A DNA stretch of 64,000 nucleotides from a virus, in the IMG/VR virus record IMGVR_UViG_3300028146_000008, positions 30,369 to 94,368 of that record, one strand, 5' to 3'. The notes below the pieces were generated by a model, which saw only the letters and a list, made by a program, of their open reading frames with translations, was not told where the DNA came from and did not search any database. How positions within the stretch are numbered: position 1 is the first letter of the stretch; each line of letters opens with the position of its first letter. The position numbers were made by a program, and so were the translations under genes. This document shows, piece after piece, positions 1 through 7,648 of the stretch.

Positions 1-104
1 GCGTCTTCTCGCTTAGTCTCTCACGCTGCGATTTCTCGCTTGCGCCTCGTTGCCATTTCAGGGTTCGAGTCAATCAGAGAAGATTTTAGGAACACCGAGT
101 TTTA
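1..104 (-). ncRNA. Group I intron in capsid gene (third element), 5' part only
   Basis: The capsid frame loses its expected C-terminal part here. The last exon bases GGAACAT (111-105) can pair with GTGTTCC (95-89), ending in the U·G pair that marks a group I 5' splice site. TCTTCTC (83-77) and GAGAAGA (10-4) can form P3. Between them lie a Q-like element (AATCGCAG, about 34-27) and an R-like element (GAGACTAA, about 20-13). P7 3' strand, P8, P9 and the 3' splice site are outside the window. Intron identity is inferred from these pairings and their order. Confidence 0.75.
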
Positions 105-798
105 ATGTTCCGCCAGTTACCGTCTTCGATTGCATTGTCACCACGTCCGCCTAGGCGAATCGCTATGACTCCGTCTTTACCGAAGATGTAGGTACGGTAC
201 GCAACCACCGAAGCCGCCGAACCCTGATACGCCGTTGTGAGCGTAACCAAGTTCGACTGGAAGAACGCGACACCAGATGCTGGGAACTCCAGCGTGTCCG
301 CGAGGTCAACCGAGACCAAATCATCCATGCGCTGGAGTCCAGGCACGGTGTGCTTCAGTACGTCGATTGCTGAGTTGTTGCTGGAATCGTTCAAGAGGTC
401 GCCAACGGCGAACGGGTGAATGACGCCTGCGAAAAGTGCTTCCGCTTCGTTGAAGGGCTGCACTGCGCGGCCAGCCAGAGACTGGACCTGAGCGCGAATG
501 TTGGCGAGAGCCAACGAAGTACCACCAGTGATCTTGACCGACACGGAGCTGTCAACGCTGGAAGCGCCGTCAGCAACCGCACGGGTGATCGCGGACAGAG
601 ACTGTCCAAGGCGATACGAAAGTTCGCGACCGACGTTTTCAACAACCGGGTCGATTGCGGTAGCGAGGGAAAGGCTGGAGAAGTTCGCGTAGTCCGCGTA
701 CTCACCTATCGTGGCAGTCGTAGTTCCGACTGACGCGCTGATGCCCGTGGGCACCGTGCCTTCGGACACTTGGGCGGTGTTCGCGCCAAATGTGTTAT
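105..798 (-). CDS. Major capsid protein (N4 gp56-like), internal exon
   Basis: Encodes most of the shell protein that forms the head. The translated exon resembles the N4 gp56-like capsid family: a SEGTVPTG stretch, then IGEYADYANFSSLSLATAID, PVVENVGRELSYRLGQS, and near the end an FGKDGVIAIRLGGRGD segment. The family normally continues for about 50 residues after the DGNWRN motif, but here a stop follows, which agrees with the intron starting at 104. The open frame also extends upstream past the first GTG to a stop at 815-817, so 798 is set by splicing logic, not by a start codon. It joins the 5' exons at 1410-1620. Confidence 0.85.
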
Positions 799-1409
799 TA
801 GTTGTGTTTAGGGTTTAAAGCGAGGCTTCCTGTGTCACCACAGGATCACTCTTACGGTCACCCGTAAGCTCGGACTCTATCTTCTCTTCGGTTTCCCGAA
901 GGTCTTGCGTATTAGTCTCTACGGAGTTATCTTGTCGATTCAGTAGGCGAATTTTATTGGCCAGTTCTTGGCGTTTCTGAGGACTACCATAAGGTAGCCG
1001 CAAAAACTCTAACGCAAGAATGGCTTGTTCTCTTTTCATTAGCAGGTATGGAACAATTGCGAGTAGAAAATTCTCTCGGTTCTTCTTGCCTGCGGGCATC
1101 CACATATACTGGGTACGCCCCGGTTTTCCGCCGTATCCGATTAGGGATCGAACGTAAAACCGCCCCCCGACATTTTTAACCAACCACTTCATCAGGAAGA
1201 GAGATGTATTGTAAATCGCTACTTGGAGTTGAAAGTCTCCTTGCGCTCTTTTGTTAGCGCAAATAGTTCCTTCTCCATCGACTATCCCGGCCAGATACGA
1301 CCATAAATGTTTTTCCATTTTAGATATTTCCTCGGTATTGTCTGATAATGATTGTATCAGAGATCCACCGATATAGCAAGATTTTTAATTCATGCATAAC
1401 TGTAGGTCT
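799..1409 (-). ncRNA. Group I intron (611 nt) with LAGLIDADG gene
   Basis: The exon end ATTCATGT (1417-1410) pairs with GCATGAAT (1395-1388), eight pairs ending in U·G: a classic P1. The bases just 5' of that guide, GTTAT (1400-1396), pair with the downstream exon start ATAAC (798-794): P10. Core helices follow in order: P3 TCTTGCGT/ACGCAAGA (1019-1012 with 910-903), R-like GAGACTAA (919-912), P8 CTTCGG-GAAA-CCGAAG (901-886), S-like AAGATAGAGTCC (883-872), and two GTGA-capped hairpins (868-851, 845-828). Splicing here restores a Met-Tyr-Asn-Thr-Phe-Gly reading. Odd: the last intron base is A, not the usual G. Confidence 0.88.
815..1318 (-). CDS. LAGLIDADG homing endonuclease inside capsid-gene intron
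   Basis: A 167-residue protein with one motif, LAGIVDGEGTI (residues 9-19), so it should act as a homodimer cutting intron-free capsid genes to spread the intron. The rest (VGGRFYVRS, YMWMPAGKK, LAIVPYLLMKREQAI) fits the single-motif family. ATG with GAGGAAA about 9 bases upstream. Its last 65 or so codons also encode the intron core helices P3 to P9, so the RNA structure and the protein tail share the same bases. It is not an intein: it has its own start and stop and no splicing-domain blocks. Confidence 0.9.
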   Translation of the reverse strand: MEKHLWSYLAGIVDGEGTICANKRAQGDFQLQVAIYNTSLFLMKWLVKNVGGRFYVRSLIGYGGKPGRTQYMWMPAGKKNRENFLLAIVPYLLMKREQAILALEFLRLPYGSPQKRQELANKIRLLNRQDNSVETNTQDLRETEEKIESELTGDRKSDPVVTQEASL

Positions 1410-1620
1410 ACATGAATAGTTCCAACTGATTACCGGAATTGAGAGGGAGTTCCCGACGTTCTGCACAACGAACGAAAGGAGTCTGCGCTTTCAAATTCTC
1501 AATAAAACGCTTCTTCTTTCAGTTGGTTTGATCTACGACAAGCGTTGTTTAATCGTAGTAAATTACTCGCGATTGCGGTAAGTTGGAAGTAGTGTTTGAA
1601 GCTGGATTAAATCCGGCCAT
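1410..1620 (-). CDS. Major capsid protein, 5' exons (broken by a 39-nt insert)
   Basis: Start of the capsid gene: ATG at 1620 with AAAGG seven to ten bases upstream. The first 23 codons (1620-1552) read MAGFNPASNTTSNLPQSRV then IYYD. A TAA follows at once. The family-like sequence resumes in the same frame at 1512 with KRFIENLKAQTPFVRCAERR and ends LNSGNQLELFM before the large intron. Removing exactly 1551-1513 gives YYD-KR-FIENLK, which matches the YYKKVFLERLK-type spacing of the family. Without removal of the insert the capsid protein cannot be made from this start. Confidence 0.82.
1513..1551 (-). ncRNA. 39-nt intron-like insert with P1, P10 and terminal G but no core
   Basis: The upstream exon end CTACGAT (1558-1552) pairs with GTCGTAG (1539-1533), seven pairs closing with U·G as in a group I P1. 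The seven bases before that guide, AACGCTT (1546-1540), pair perfectly with the start of the downstream exon AAGCGTT (1512-1506), as a P10 would. The last base of the insert is G. The boundaries given by RNA pairing and by protein homology are identical. There is no room for P3-P9. It could be a core-deleted relic, an intron that uses another intron's core in trans, or an assembly loss. Confidence 0.7.
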
Positions 1621-1663
1621 TGTACTACCTTTTAATTCTGTTTATTTGTACGATCCGAGATAT

Positions 1664-2584
1664 CTATTTTTTCTTCGCGTAGAGTTCTTCAACTGCTTTG
1701 CGGAAGTCAGGGTCTTTCAACTTCGCTTCGTACTCTGCCGCGCTCATTTTGTTGATATCTCTGTGAGTAATCCCAGCGGTCTTGGGCGCGGTCGCTCCAG
1801 GTACTGCGCTGGAATTACCTCGTCCCAATCCGGATGACGATTGCTGTGGTCGCACTTCTGTAGGCTCGCTCGGGATCGCCGGGGCCGAATTTGTCGCCGG
1901 TTCCGAGATCGTCGGAACCGTAGCAGGTGCGGCGGCAGCGGGTGCTGCCGGTGATACTGGTGTTTCCGCTTTTGGAGCCTGTAGCACTAACAAATCGTCA
2001 GCGGCTAAGTCTTCAAAAGCTAATCTCAAGTTTTGTGCGGTCCAGCGCCGATTGTTTTTCTCCATCCATTTCTGGATGTGATCTCGGTTGGACTCGCATT
2101 CCACATACTGTGGGGTGGCGGCGATGAATTCTCTAACCGCCTGTTGGATCTTTCCTACACGCTTATCAATATCAATGTCCCGGAGTTTTCCGCGAACTAC
2201 GTCTAGCGGGGCTCCGAGCTGGGCTTCGAGAAGGAGTTTTTGTCCTTCTGCCACCGTAGCGGGGTCTCTCAAGAGTTTTTCTATCTTGATCCGCTCATCG
2301 GCGGTAAGTGGCCGCTCCTCGTAGGAATAAAGCGGTTCTTCTTCCGGTTCGGGTTCCAGCATTTCGCCGAGCTTGGCTGCCCTGCGGGTTTCGTAAAGCT
2401 TCACTGCCGCGTTTCGGTGGGCAGCATCTTTCTTTTCCAGCAAGTCTTCGAGTGTGTCAGCTTCAAAGTACTGCAGAGGGCCGACTGGGAGGCCGTTGTT
2501 GTCGGTCAACTGAGTCTGGATTACAAACTTCTTTTTATCTTCATTCCAATACTTGGATTTAGGCGTAGCTACTGCTTCGGACAT
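1664..2584 (-). CDS. Capsid scaffold / assembly protein candidate
   Basis: A 306-residue, charged, largely helical protein between portal and capsid genes, the normal place of a scaffold. Residues about 205-265 are an Ala/Pro-rich linker. The C-terminus (MSAAEYEAKLKDPDF, then RKAVEELYAKKK) is a short basic helical unit of the type scaffolds use to bind the shell. A close copy of this unit occurs in the membrane protein at 22069-22860. No catalytic motif seen. Role inferred from position and composition. Confidence 0.65.
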   Translation of the reverse strand: MSEAVATPKSKYWNEDKKKFVIQTQLTDNNGLPVGPLQYFEADTLEDLLEKKDAAHRNAAVKLYETRRAAKLGEMLEPEPEEEPLYSYEERPLTADERIKIEKLLRDPATVAEGQKLLLEAQLGAPLDVVRGKLRDIDIDKRVGKIQQAVREFIAATPQYVECESNRDHIQKWMEKNNRRWTAQNLRLAFEDLAADDLLVLQAPKAETPVSPAAPAAAAPATVPTISEPATNSAPAIPSEPTEVRPQQSSSGLGRGNSSAVPGATAPKTAGITHRDINKMSAAEYEAKLKDPDFRKAVEELYAKKK

Positions 2585-2686
2585 ACTTGCTCCTTGCGCT
2601 TAATCGGCGCGTGGTTCGATACAAGTGGCCTGTTCAGTACAAAGAGTGTTTGTAGTGAGCGGTTTACTTGTAGTGTTTGATTTGTG

Positions 2687-3067
2687 TTATCTTTGATCGA
2701 GAATGATTGCTTCGATCACTTCTTGATCTTGTAATTCTTCTTGTGCGACTTTCAAACGGACATCGGCAAGATGATTCTGTTTTTCAAAAGTGACTTGGCC
2801 GCGAAGACTTTTGTAGAACTCGTTCATCGCATGGGCGATAGTCATGGATGTGGTTTGTTTCTTCTCTTCCGTGGGGTCGCACTCCATAGCGGCGTTTCGA
2901 GCTTTGACGATTTCAAGCTTCATCAGCTTGTCTAAAGCGCGTGCGTAGGGGGACTGATCCCCTGCCATCAAATCCATCTTCTCGGAGTCGGTTAGCTCAC
3001 TCGGAGGGCTGAACATTAGGCGTGGGTCGGTTTGTTGGGGTCGGGCGAATGCCTCGGATCCATTCAC
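2687..3067 (-). CDS. Head-module protein, unknown
   Basis: 126 residues, mostly helical, between portal and scaffold; function not recognised. The start is GTG at 3067. The ribosome site AAGGAG lies about 11 bases upstream because a copy of the genome's dispersed palindrome (3063-3075) sits between it and the start codon and includes the GTG. Confidence 0.6.
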   Translation of the reverse strand: MNGSEAFARPQQTDPRLMFSPPSELTDSEKMDLMAGDQSPYARALDKLMKLEIVKARNAAMECDPTEEKKQTTSMTIAHAMNEFYKSLRGQVTFEKQNHLADVRLKVAQEELQDQEVIEAIILDQR

Positions 3068-3075
3068 TTTGTGAA
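3063..3075. repeat. Dispersed palindrome copy
   Basis: TTCACTTTGTGAA followed by GTACT; overlaps the GTG start of the gene at 2687-3067. Confidence 0.7.
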
Positions 3076-3082
3076 GTACTCC

Positions 3083-5209
3083 TTATCCAACCATCTGGCC
3101 GGAACCGAGGCCCATCGTTGGCGCGTTAGCACCTAGAAGGGCTTCTGGTTCGGCGGATTTTTCTGCGATGACTCGGAAGATGTCTCGAACCGCTCTGGCT
3201 TCGTTTTCCTGGTCAATTAGCTGTTGGCTCTCTTGCATCTTGCGGGCGTCCGCTTGCTGGTCTATTTGCGCCTTCATTTGCATTTGAGCGGCAGGCGAGT
3301 TAGCTTGCAGACGCTGAATTTCTTCCGCACTCATATCTTCAATAATGCTGTAGTAGTTCTTCCAGCCTGAGATGTCGTGAACCATGTGGAAGAGTTCTTC
3401 CACGTTCACTTTCTTCTGGTTCACTTCGTTCAACTGTTTCATCAGCGGTTGATTCTCGAATAGCTGCAGCATCATAAAGAGTGACTGCGCCATCTGAGAT
3501 TTCGCGGCTAGGTGGGACCCGGCCAATACTTCAAATTCCGCAGGCGAATTCAGGAAATCGCCGGAATCAAAAGTCGCCCATTCTTTTCCAAAATGCTCGC
3601 CGAGAAGTTGCTTGATATACGCCATCGGCATCTTCTCTTTGTTGAGAGTATGCATTTTGTAAATCAAGGGCTCGTAGACTTGGCGCACAAACGCTTCGGC
3701 GAATCCACCGATGCGGTTCATCGTGGCTTGGATGACGCCCGCTGCGCCCGTGCCGGTACGCATTGCGCCGCCACGAGTGGTGGAAGCGCCCATCGTAAGT
3801 TGCTGGTTTGCGCCCGAGGTCATTTCGACCCGGCTCTGGGAGAGAGCGATTTGCTGTACGACTTCCGCAGGAATGTTCGGCTGCTGCATTAAGGTCAGAG
3901 CCTTAGTGGTGTCGCCGTCTACCGCGATAATCCCGCCGATTCGTTGTCTGATTTGTTGTTCCTGAACGTTAGCCCCGCGAGAGCGAACGAACATAGGATT
4001 GACAATGAGATCAGCCAAATCCAGGCAGGCGTTGATGAGACCGGCTTGAACACGTTGTTCGACCCCGATAACGCGACCAAGACCCAGACCCCAAAAAGCG
4101 TTAGGTATGTTCCACCAGTTGACACTAAGGAATGGAATACATCCGAACTCGTTTGGCTCATTACGGATTACCTTGACGCGCTGGAGAACGGTGATTACTT
4201 TGTCGTTGTCCCAGCGTTCCAGAACTTCCAGCGGTTCATCGAGTGGATCCGCAGTAGATGCTTCAAACTGAGGCTTCGCGTGATGGACCTGGGTGGTTCC
4301 CTGGCTCCCCATCATTTCGGTGCTTCCACCGACCGTCGCAGCTTCCTTGGGCCTCTCGAACCAAGATTTAATCGTGGCTTCGCTCGGGAGGTCGTACCGC
4401 TTTTTCAGTACCTGTTTGCCGTTTTCGGTGGTGACGTACTCTTCATCCTTCAACTTAATGAGGTCTTTGTACGTCAGATACATTTTGTCGATAACAAACT
4501 TCGCTTTGCGAATGTCAGGGACTTTTAGTCCCGGATCGACGAGTGTGAACCGGATATCTTTTGCTTCAAATGTGGTGCGATGAACCTGTTTGTCTTTTTC
4601 TACTTTTTTGTACGTTTGGGAGTCTTTGGTTTCGATAACCGTGGGTTCGGCTCCGGGGACTGGGAGGGCGGCAATCTTAACCCCCTTCTCCAACGGTTCA
4701 TATTTCGTTTCTTTTTTGACAAAGCTTTCAAAGCCCCACTTCCAAATACCAGTGCCAAAGTTCAGGGCCGAGAAAAGGCCCCAATCGGTTTCTTGGCGGA
4801 AACCCATCTCATCTTGTTCGATTGAAATCAGCGACCGGATCGCTCGGGTTATGTTTTCGCTTCTGGACGGGCGTGGTCGCAGAATGAAGGCCGGTGTTTC
4901 GTAAAACAGACCGTTCATCACCTGGGGGTGGATGGAGTTAACTGTTTCGGCGACTACGAACCGGTTCACATTGGAACGGGGGACCGTAGTTTGCTCCCAC
5001 ATCCGGATAGACGGTGGGGATTGATACAGCCCATCGGCTTCGCGCCACCGCAGCGTCCAATAATTTGTTTGCAGCCAAGCCTCTGTGTTGATCGTATCGT
5101 TCACGCAGAGTTGAAGTGCGCCGTCCTTAGTTACTTCGCTAGGACTTTTAAATTGGCTTACTTCCGGCTGCTGATTAGGATTTGCTGGATCGGGCGTGAC
5201 GTGGGCCAT
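3083..5209 (-). CDS. Portal protein
   Basis: 708 residues, the size of a large portal protein, placed between TerL and capsid. It has the portal layout: an N-terminal wing (RWREADGLYQSPPSIRMWEQ), a central stretch ending in NEFGCIPFLSVNWWNIPNAF and WGLGLGRVIGVEQRVQAGLI, then a Gly/Thr-rich part (TMGASTTRGGAMRTGTGAAG) and a long C-terminal helix rich in Gln. This ring protein is the DNA gate at one vertex and the docking site of TerL. Its end overlaps the next gene start by a base or so. Confidence 0.85.
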   Translation of the reverse strand: MAHVTPDPANPNQQPEVSQFKSPSEVTKDGALQLCVNDTINTEAWLQTNYWTLRWREADGLYQSPPSIRMWEQTTVPRSNVNRFVVAETVNSIHPQVMNGLFYETPAFILRPRPSRSENITRAIRSLISIEQDEMGFRQETDWGLFSALNFGTGIWKWGFESFVKKETKYEPLEKGVKIAALPVPGAEPTVIETKDSQTYKKVEKDKQVHRTTFEAKDIRFTLVDPGLKVPDIRKAKFVIDKMYLTYKDLIKLKDEEYVTTENGKQVLKKRYDLPSEATIKSWFERPKEAATVGGSTEMMGSQGTTQVHHAKPQFEASTADPLDEPLEVLERWDNDKVITVLQRVKVIRNEPNEFGCIPFLSVNWWNIPNAFWGLGLGRVIGVEQRVQAGLINACLDLADLIVNPMFVRSRGANVQEQQIRQRIGGIIAVDGDTTKALTLMQQPNIPAEVVQQIALSQSRVEMTSGANQQLTMGASTTRGGAMRTGTGAAGVIQATMNRIGGFAEAFVRQVYEPLIYKMHTLNKEKMPMAYIKQLLGEHFGKEWATFDSGDFLNSPAEFEVLAGSHLAAKSQMAQSLFMMLQLFENQPLMKQLNEVNQKKVNVEELFHMVHDISGWKNYYSIIEDMSAEEIQRLQANSPAAQMQMKAQIDQQADARKMQESQQLIDQENEARAVRDIFRVIAEKSAEPEALLGANAPTMGLGSGQMVG

Positions 5210-5520
5210 TATCGAGTGATCTTTATTCCTGAGAAATCCGCTTTATTTGTGCATTGTTCACAAGGTGCGTATTTCTTCTTCAATTCGTAAAAGACGCTGC
5301 CTAGAAAACCTACGGCCAACGTTTGATAGATGTCGCCCTTACAAAGAATGAGCGAAATCCAAAATCCCGTGCATACGGGGCAATCCCACAACTCTTTAAG
5401 AAGATTTGGTAGCTTCGGCAGGCGGGACTTGAGCTTGTGGGCTAGGCTGCTGTCCACCGCCAAATAGACCGCTTGAGTTTGCGCCAACGAGATCAAAATG
5501 ATTTTTAGCAAGTCGTTCAT
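5209..5520 (-). CDS. Small membrane protein, CPVCTGFW motif (DUF1360-like)
   Basis: Carries CPVCTGFWISLI, typical of a small phage and bacterial membrane-protein family (DUF1360), then a hydrophobic segment LAVGFLGSVFYEL and a second Cys pair (PCEQC). ATG at 5520 has AGGA just upstream; a TTG at 5541 is a poorer alternative. Its first 40 codons overlap the tail of the glutaredoxin-like gene in another frame, a long overlap even for this compact genome. Role unknown. Confidence 0.6.
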   Translation of the reverse strand: MNDLLKIILISLAQTQAVYLAVDSSLAHKLKSRLPKLPNLLKELWDCPVCTGFWISLILCKGDIYQTLAVGFLGSVFYELKKKYAPCEQCTNKADFSGIKITR

Positions 5521-5761
5521 ACGCTTCCTGATTGAATCCAATCACTATCTCGTTGCTGGCTCGGTGCCAAAGTACGGGATAGTTTTCTTGGCCGGTGACT
5601 TCCTTAATTCCTTTAATGATGATCGGATCGTTGTTGGCAATTACTAGAAGGGCGGGAATATTTCGGGCTCGCAAGAATGTCTCCGCTTGGGAGCAGTGCG
5701 GGCACCCGAGTAATCCGTAAAGCGTGAACTGCGGTATAGTGACTTGCTGTGTTTGTTCCAT
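5396..5761 (-). CDS. Glutaredoxin/thioredoxin-like protein
   Basis: 121 residues with a redox-type CPHC at residues 20-23 in the first strand-helix (LYGLLGCPHCSQAETFLRAR), then VTGQENYPVLWH, where the Pro resembles the cis-Pro of the thioredoxin fold. Predicted to reduce disulfides, perhaps for the phage ribonucleotide supply or virion proteins. The last 35 residues are a Gly/Gln/Pro-rich tail without fold. It sits between TerL and portal, an odd place for a redox gene. Confidence 0.75.
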   Translation of the reverse strand: MEQTQQVTIPQFTLYGLLGCPHCSQAETFLRARNIPALLVIANNDPIIIKGIKEVTGQENYPVLWHRASNEIVIGFNQEAYERLAKNHFDLVGANSSGLFGGGQQPSPQAQVPPAEATKSS

Positions 5762-5783
5762 TGTTCCTCTTGGGAGCGTGTAA

Positions 5784-7640
5784 TCACGTTCCTAGTAACT
5801 GCTCGTCGTAATTTTTTATAATCGGCATCCCTTCCCAGTGAGTGGGAGGCGGGACCACGACTTCTTTCGGAAGATCGTAGCCGTCTGTTTTCCAGTGCTG
5901 GCCAGTCTCGTTTAGCGGATTCTCGCGGTGCCCGAACTGGCGCTCGCTTCTTTGCTTTTGCGCCAACACGTCCCAAGCCGCCGTGACTTTTTCTTGTTCC
6001 GTTTGCGGAATAGTTATGTCTTTCGGCAAGAATCGGCGAAGATGGCCAATCATGTCCACCGAATCATCTTTACGGTTGGTTCCGGCTTTGAACTGAACGA
6101 ACTCCCGAATGACTTGATTCATTACTTCTTTCGGAATCTGATCCGAGAAGAAGATTTGGTTATTCAGAAAGAGATTTTCAGTTCCTTCCGCGCGGGCGTT
6201 CTTAGCGCCTTTTTGGTTATCGACGGGGAACCATTCGATAGGCGGACAGTCGTGGTATCCGACCTTGGCCAATGCTCGGAGAATATCGTTCTCTAAGAAA
6301 TCAGCTCCTGGAGATTTTTCGACGCTTAATTTTTCTAGCGGACGCCACTGAACCGCTAAACCTGCAAACTGGTGGGGCAGATCGGACTTGCTGTACCGAC
6401 CGAGTTTAATCGCGGCTATGTACATCCGACCGGCGTATGGTCCTTTGTCTGTAAAGAACGCTACGCCGCCCGATGAACGGTCACTGTCCGGATTATCGGT
6501 TTTTGCGAAGTCCCATGCCATTCCGACAAAATAGGTTCCAGGTTGTGGGAACTGCTCGTGCGGAATAATCACCGCTTCGATCATTTCCTTAGTGAACTTC
6601 ACGACCTTGGTTAGAGTCGGGTTGATGAGGTACTGGCAACTGAAAATGTAGGCATCTACGTTGAGTTCGGTTTTTAGGTTCTTAAAAGACAACCGTTCAA
6701 CGCCGTCGCCATCTTTCTCAAACAAAAGGCTCGCGATATCGTCTTGCGTGATCTGGTCGAGCTGCTTATTCCATGCGGATTTCTTTAGAACCCAGGCGGC
6801 TGCTTTCAGCACCTTCAGGTCTACGATTGTTTCTTCCAGCGATGAGTAAGCATCCGAAATGTCATACGGAGTACCCACATAATCACGGTAGCCGTACAGA
6901 TCGACAATTGGACGAGCAAGCTTAATTTCAGCAGTAACTTTCTTGCGCGACTCTTCGTTGGCTTTAGGACCGGAGTTCGTGTTACTGACGCAATCATCGA
7001 ACTTACCTACGTCGGCGTGTTTACCTGCGGTGCTCATTCCCAGGGACAGGGCCAGCAGAGTAGGTTGGGGTTGCTGTTCTTTGCGAGACCGAGACATGAA
7101 TTCAAACTCGGACTCTTTTTTCTTCGCCGGTACACAATGGGCGAAGTACAACATTTGAAATCGAGTGAGTTGTTTGTCGTCTTCGACTTGGAAGTGGGAC
7201 TTGGTTTGCCGAACGAAATCGGCAGCCAATCCTTCTTCCGCCGTCATGTAGAAAACGCGAATGTTCGGAAAGCAGATGATCCACTGAATCGCATCCGCCA
7301 TGTCAATGGAGGATTTGAATGTGCCGCGCGGATAAAGAAGTAGGCGGTTCTTGATTGTGCTCTGCTTCGCTACCGCGTCTTTCCAGTTCTTCGCTTCGAT
7401 GTATGGGTTCTTTTTTACGAAAAAATCATCCGTGATTGGCCGGTGGGTTTCGTCAACGAGAGATAACCCGAGAAGGTCCGTACATAGCCAGTAAAGGTCT
7501 TGCTGGCCTCGGCGGAACTCCTCTTCCCAAACTTTCGGATCGTTGTAGCCGTATTTGAGCCAGTCCGTAGAACCCGTCTTTTCGGCAGCGCCTTTTGCTT
7601 CCTGGTAGAGCTTGTCGAAATCAAACGGGTTGTACGCCAT
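5784..7640 (-). CDS. terL: Terminase large subunit (TerL)
   Basis: 618-residue packaging motor with ATPase and nuclease parts. Walker A-like LLYPRGTFKSS at about residues 101-111, Walker B-like region GKFDDCVSN about 212-220, and a C-terminal RNase H-like nuclease starting GMAWDFAKTD (about 372) with further acidic residues near DMIGHLRRFL. The P-loop is the variant type common in phage TerL. Starts the head module and binds the portal. Confidence 0.88.
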   Translation of the reverse strand: MAYNPFDFDKLYQEAKGAAEKTGSTDWLKYGYNDPKVWEEEFRRGQQDLYWLCTDLLGLSLVDETHRPITDDFFVKKNPYIEAKNWKDAVAKQSTIKNRLLLYPRGTFKSSIDMADAIQWIICFPNIRVFYMTAEEGLAADFVRQTKSHFQVEDDKQLTRFQMLYFAHCVPAKKKESEFEFMSRSRKEQQPQPTLLALSLGMSTAGKHADVGKFDDCVSNTNSGPKANEESRKKVTAEIKLARPIVDLYGYRDYVGTPYDISDAYSSLEETIVDLKVLKAAAWVLKKSAWNKQLDQITQDDIASLLFEKDGDGVERLSFKNLKTELNVDAYIFSCQYLINPTLTKVVKFTKEMIEAVIIPHEQFPQPGTYFVGMAWDFAKTDNPDSDRSSGGVAFFTDKGPYAGRMYIAAIKLGRYSKSDLPHQFAGLAVQWRPLEKLSVEKSPGADFLENDILRALAKVGYHDCPPIEWFPVDNQKGAKNARAEGTENLFLNNQIFFSDQIPKEVMNQVIREFVQFKAGTNRKDDSVDMIGHLRRFLPKDITIPQTEQEKVTAAWDVLAQKQRSERQFGHRENPLNETGQHWKTDGYDLPKEVVVPPPTHWEGMPIIKNYDEQLLGT

Positions 7641-7648
7641 GTCTCCTC

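Noticed and set aside
815-1318. LAGLIDADG protein as part of an intein
   Set aside because: It has its own start and stop, no splicing-domain blocks, and intron helices surround it.
1513-1551. Translational bypass (T4 gene 60 type) of the 39-nt insert
   Set aside because: Take-off codon GAT has no matching landing codon directly before the resumed frame; the only GAT inside leads to a TGA. RNA splicing signals fit better.
2240-2680. Plus-strand 146-codon frame
   Set aside because: Shadow of the scaffold gene; no start signals and an unlikely composition.
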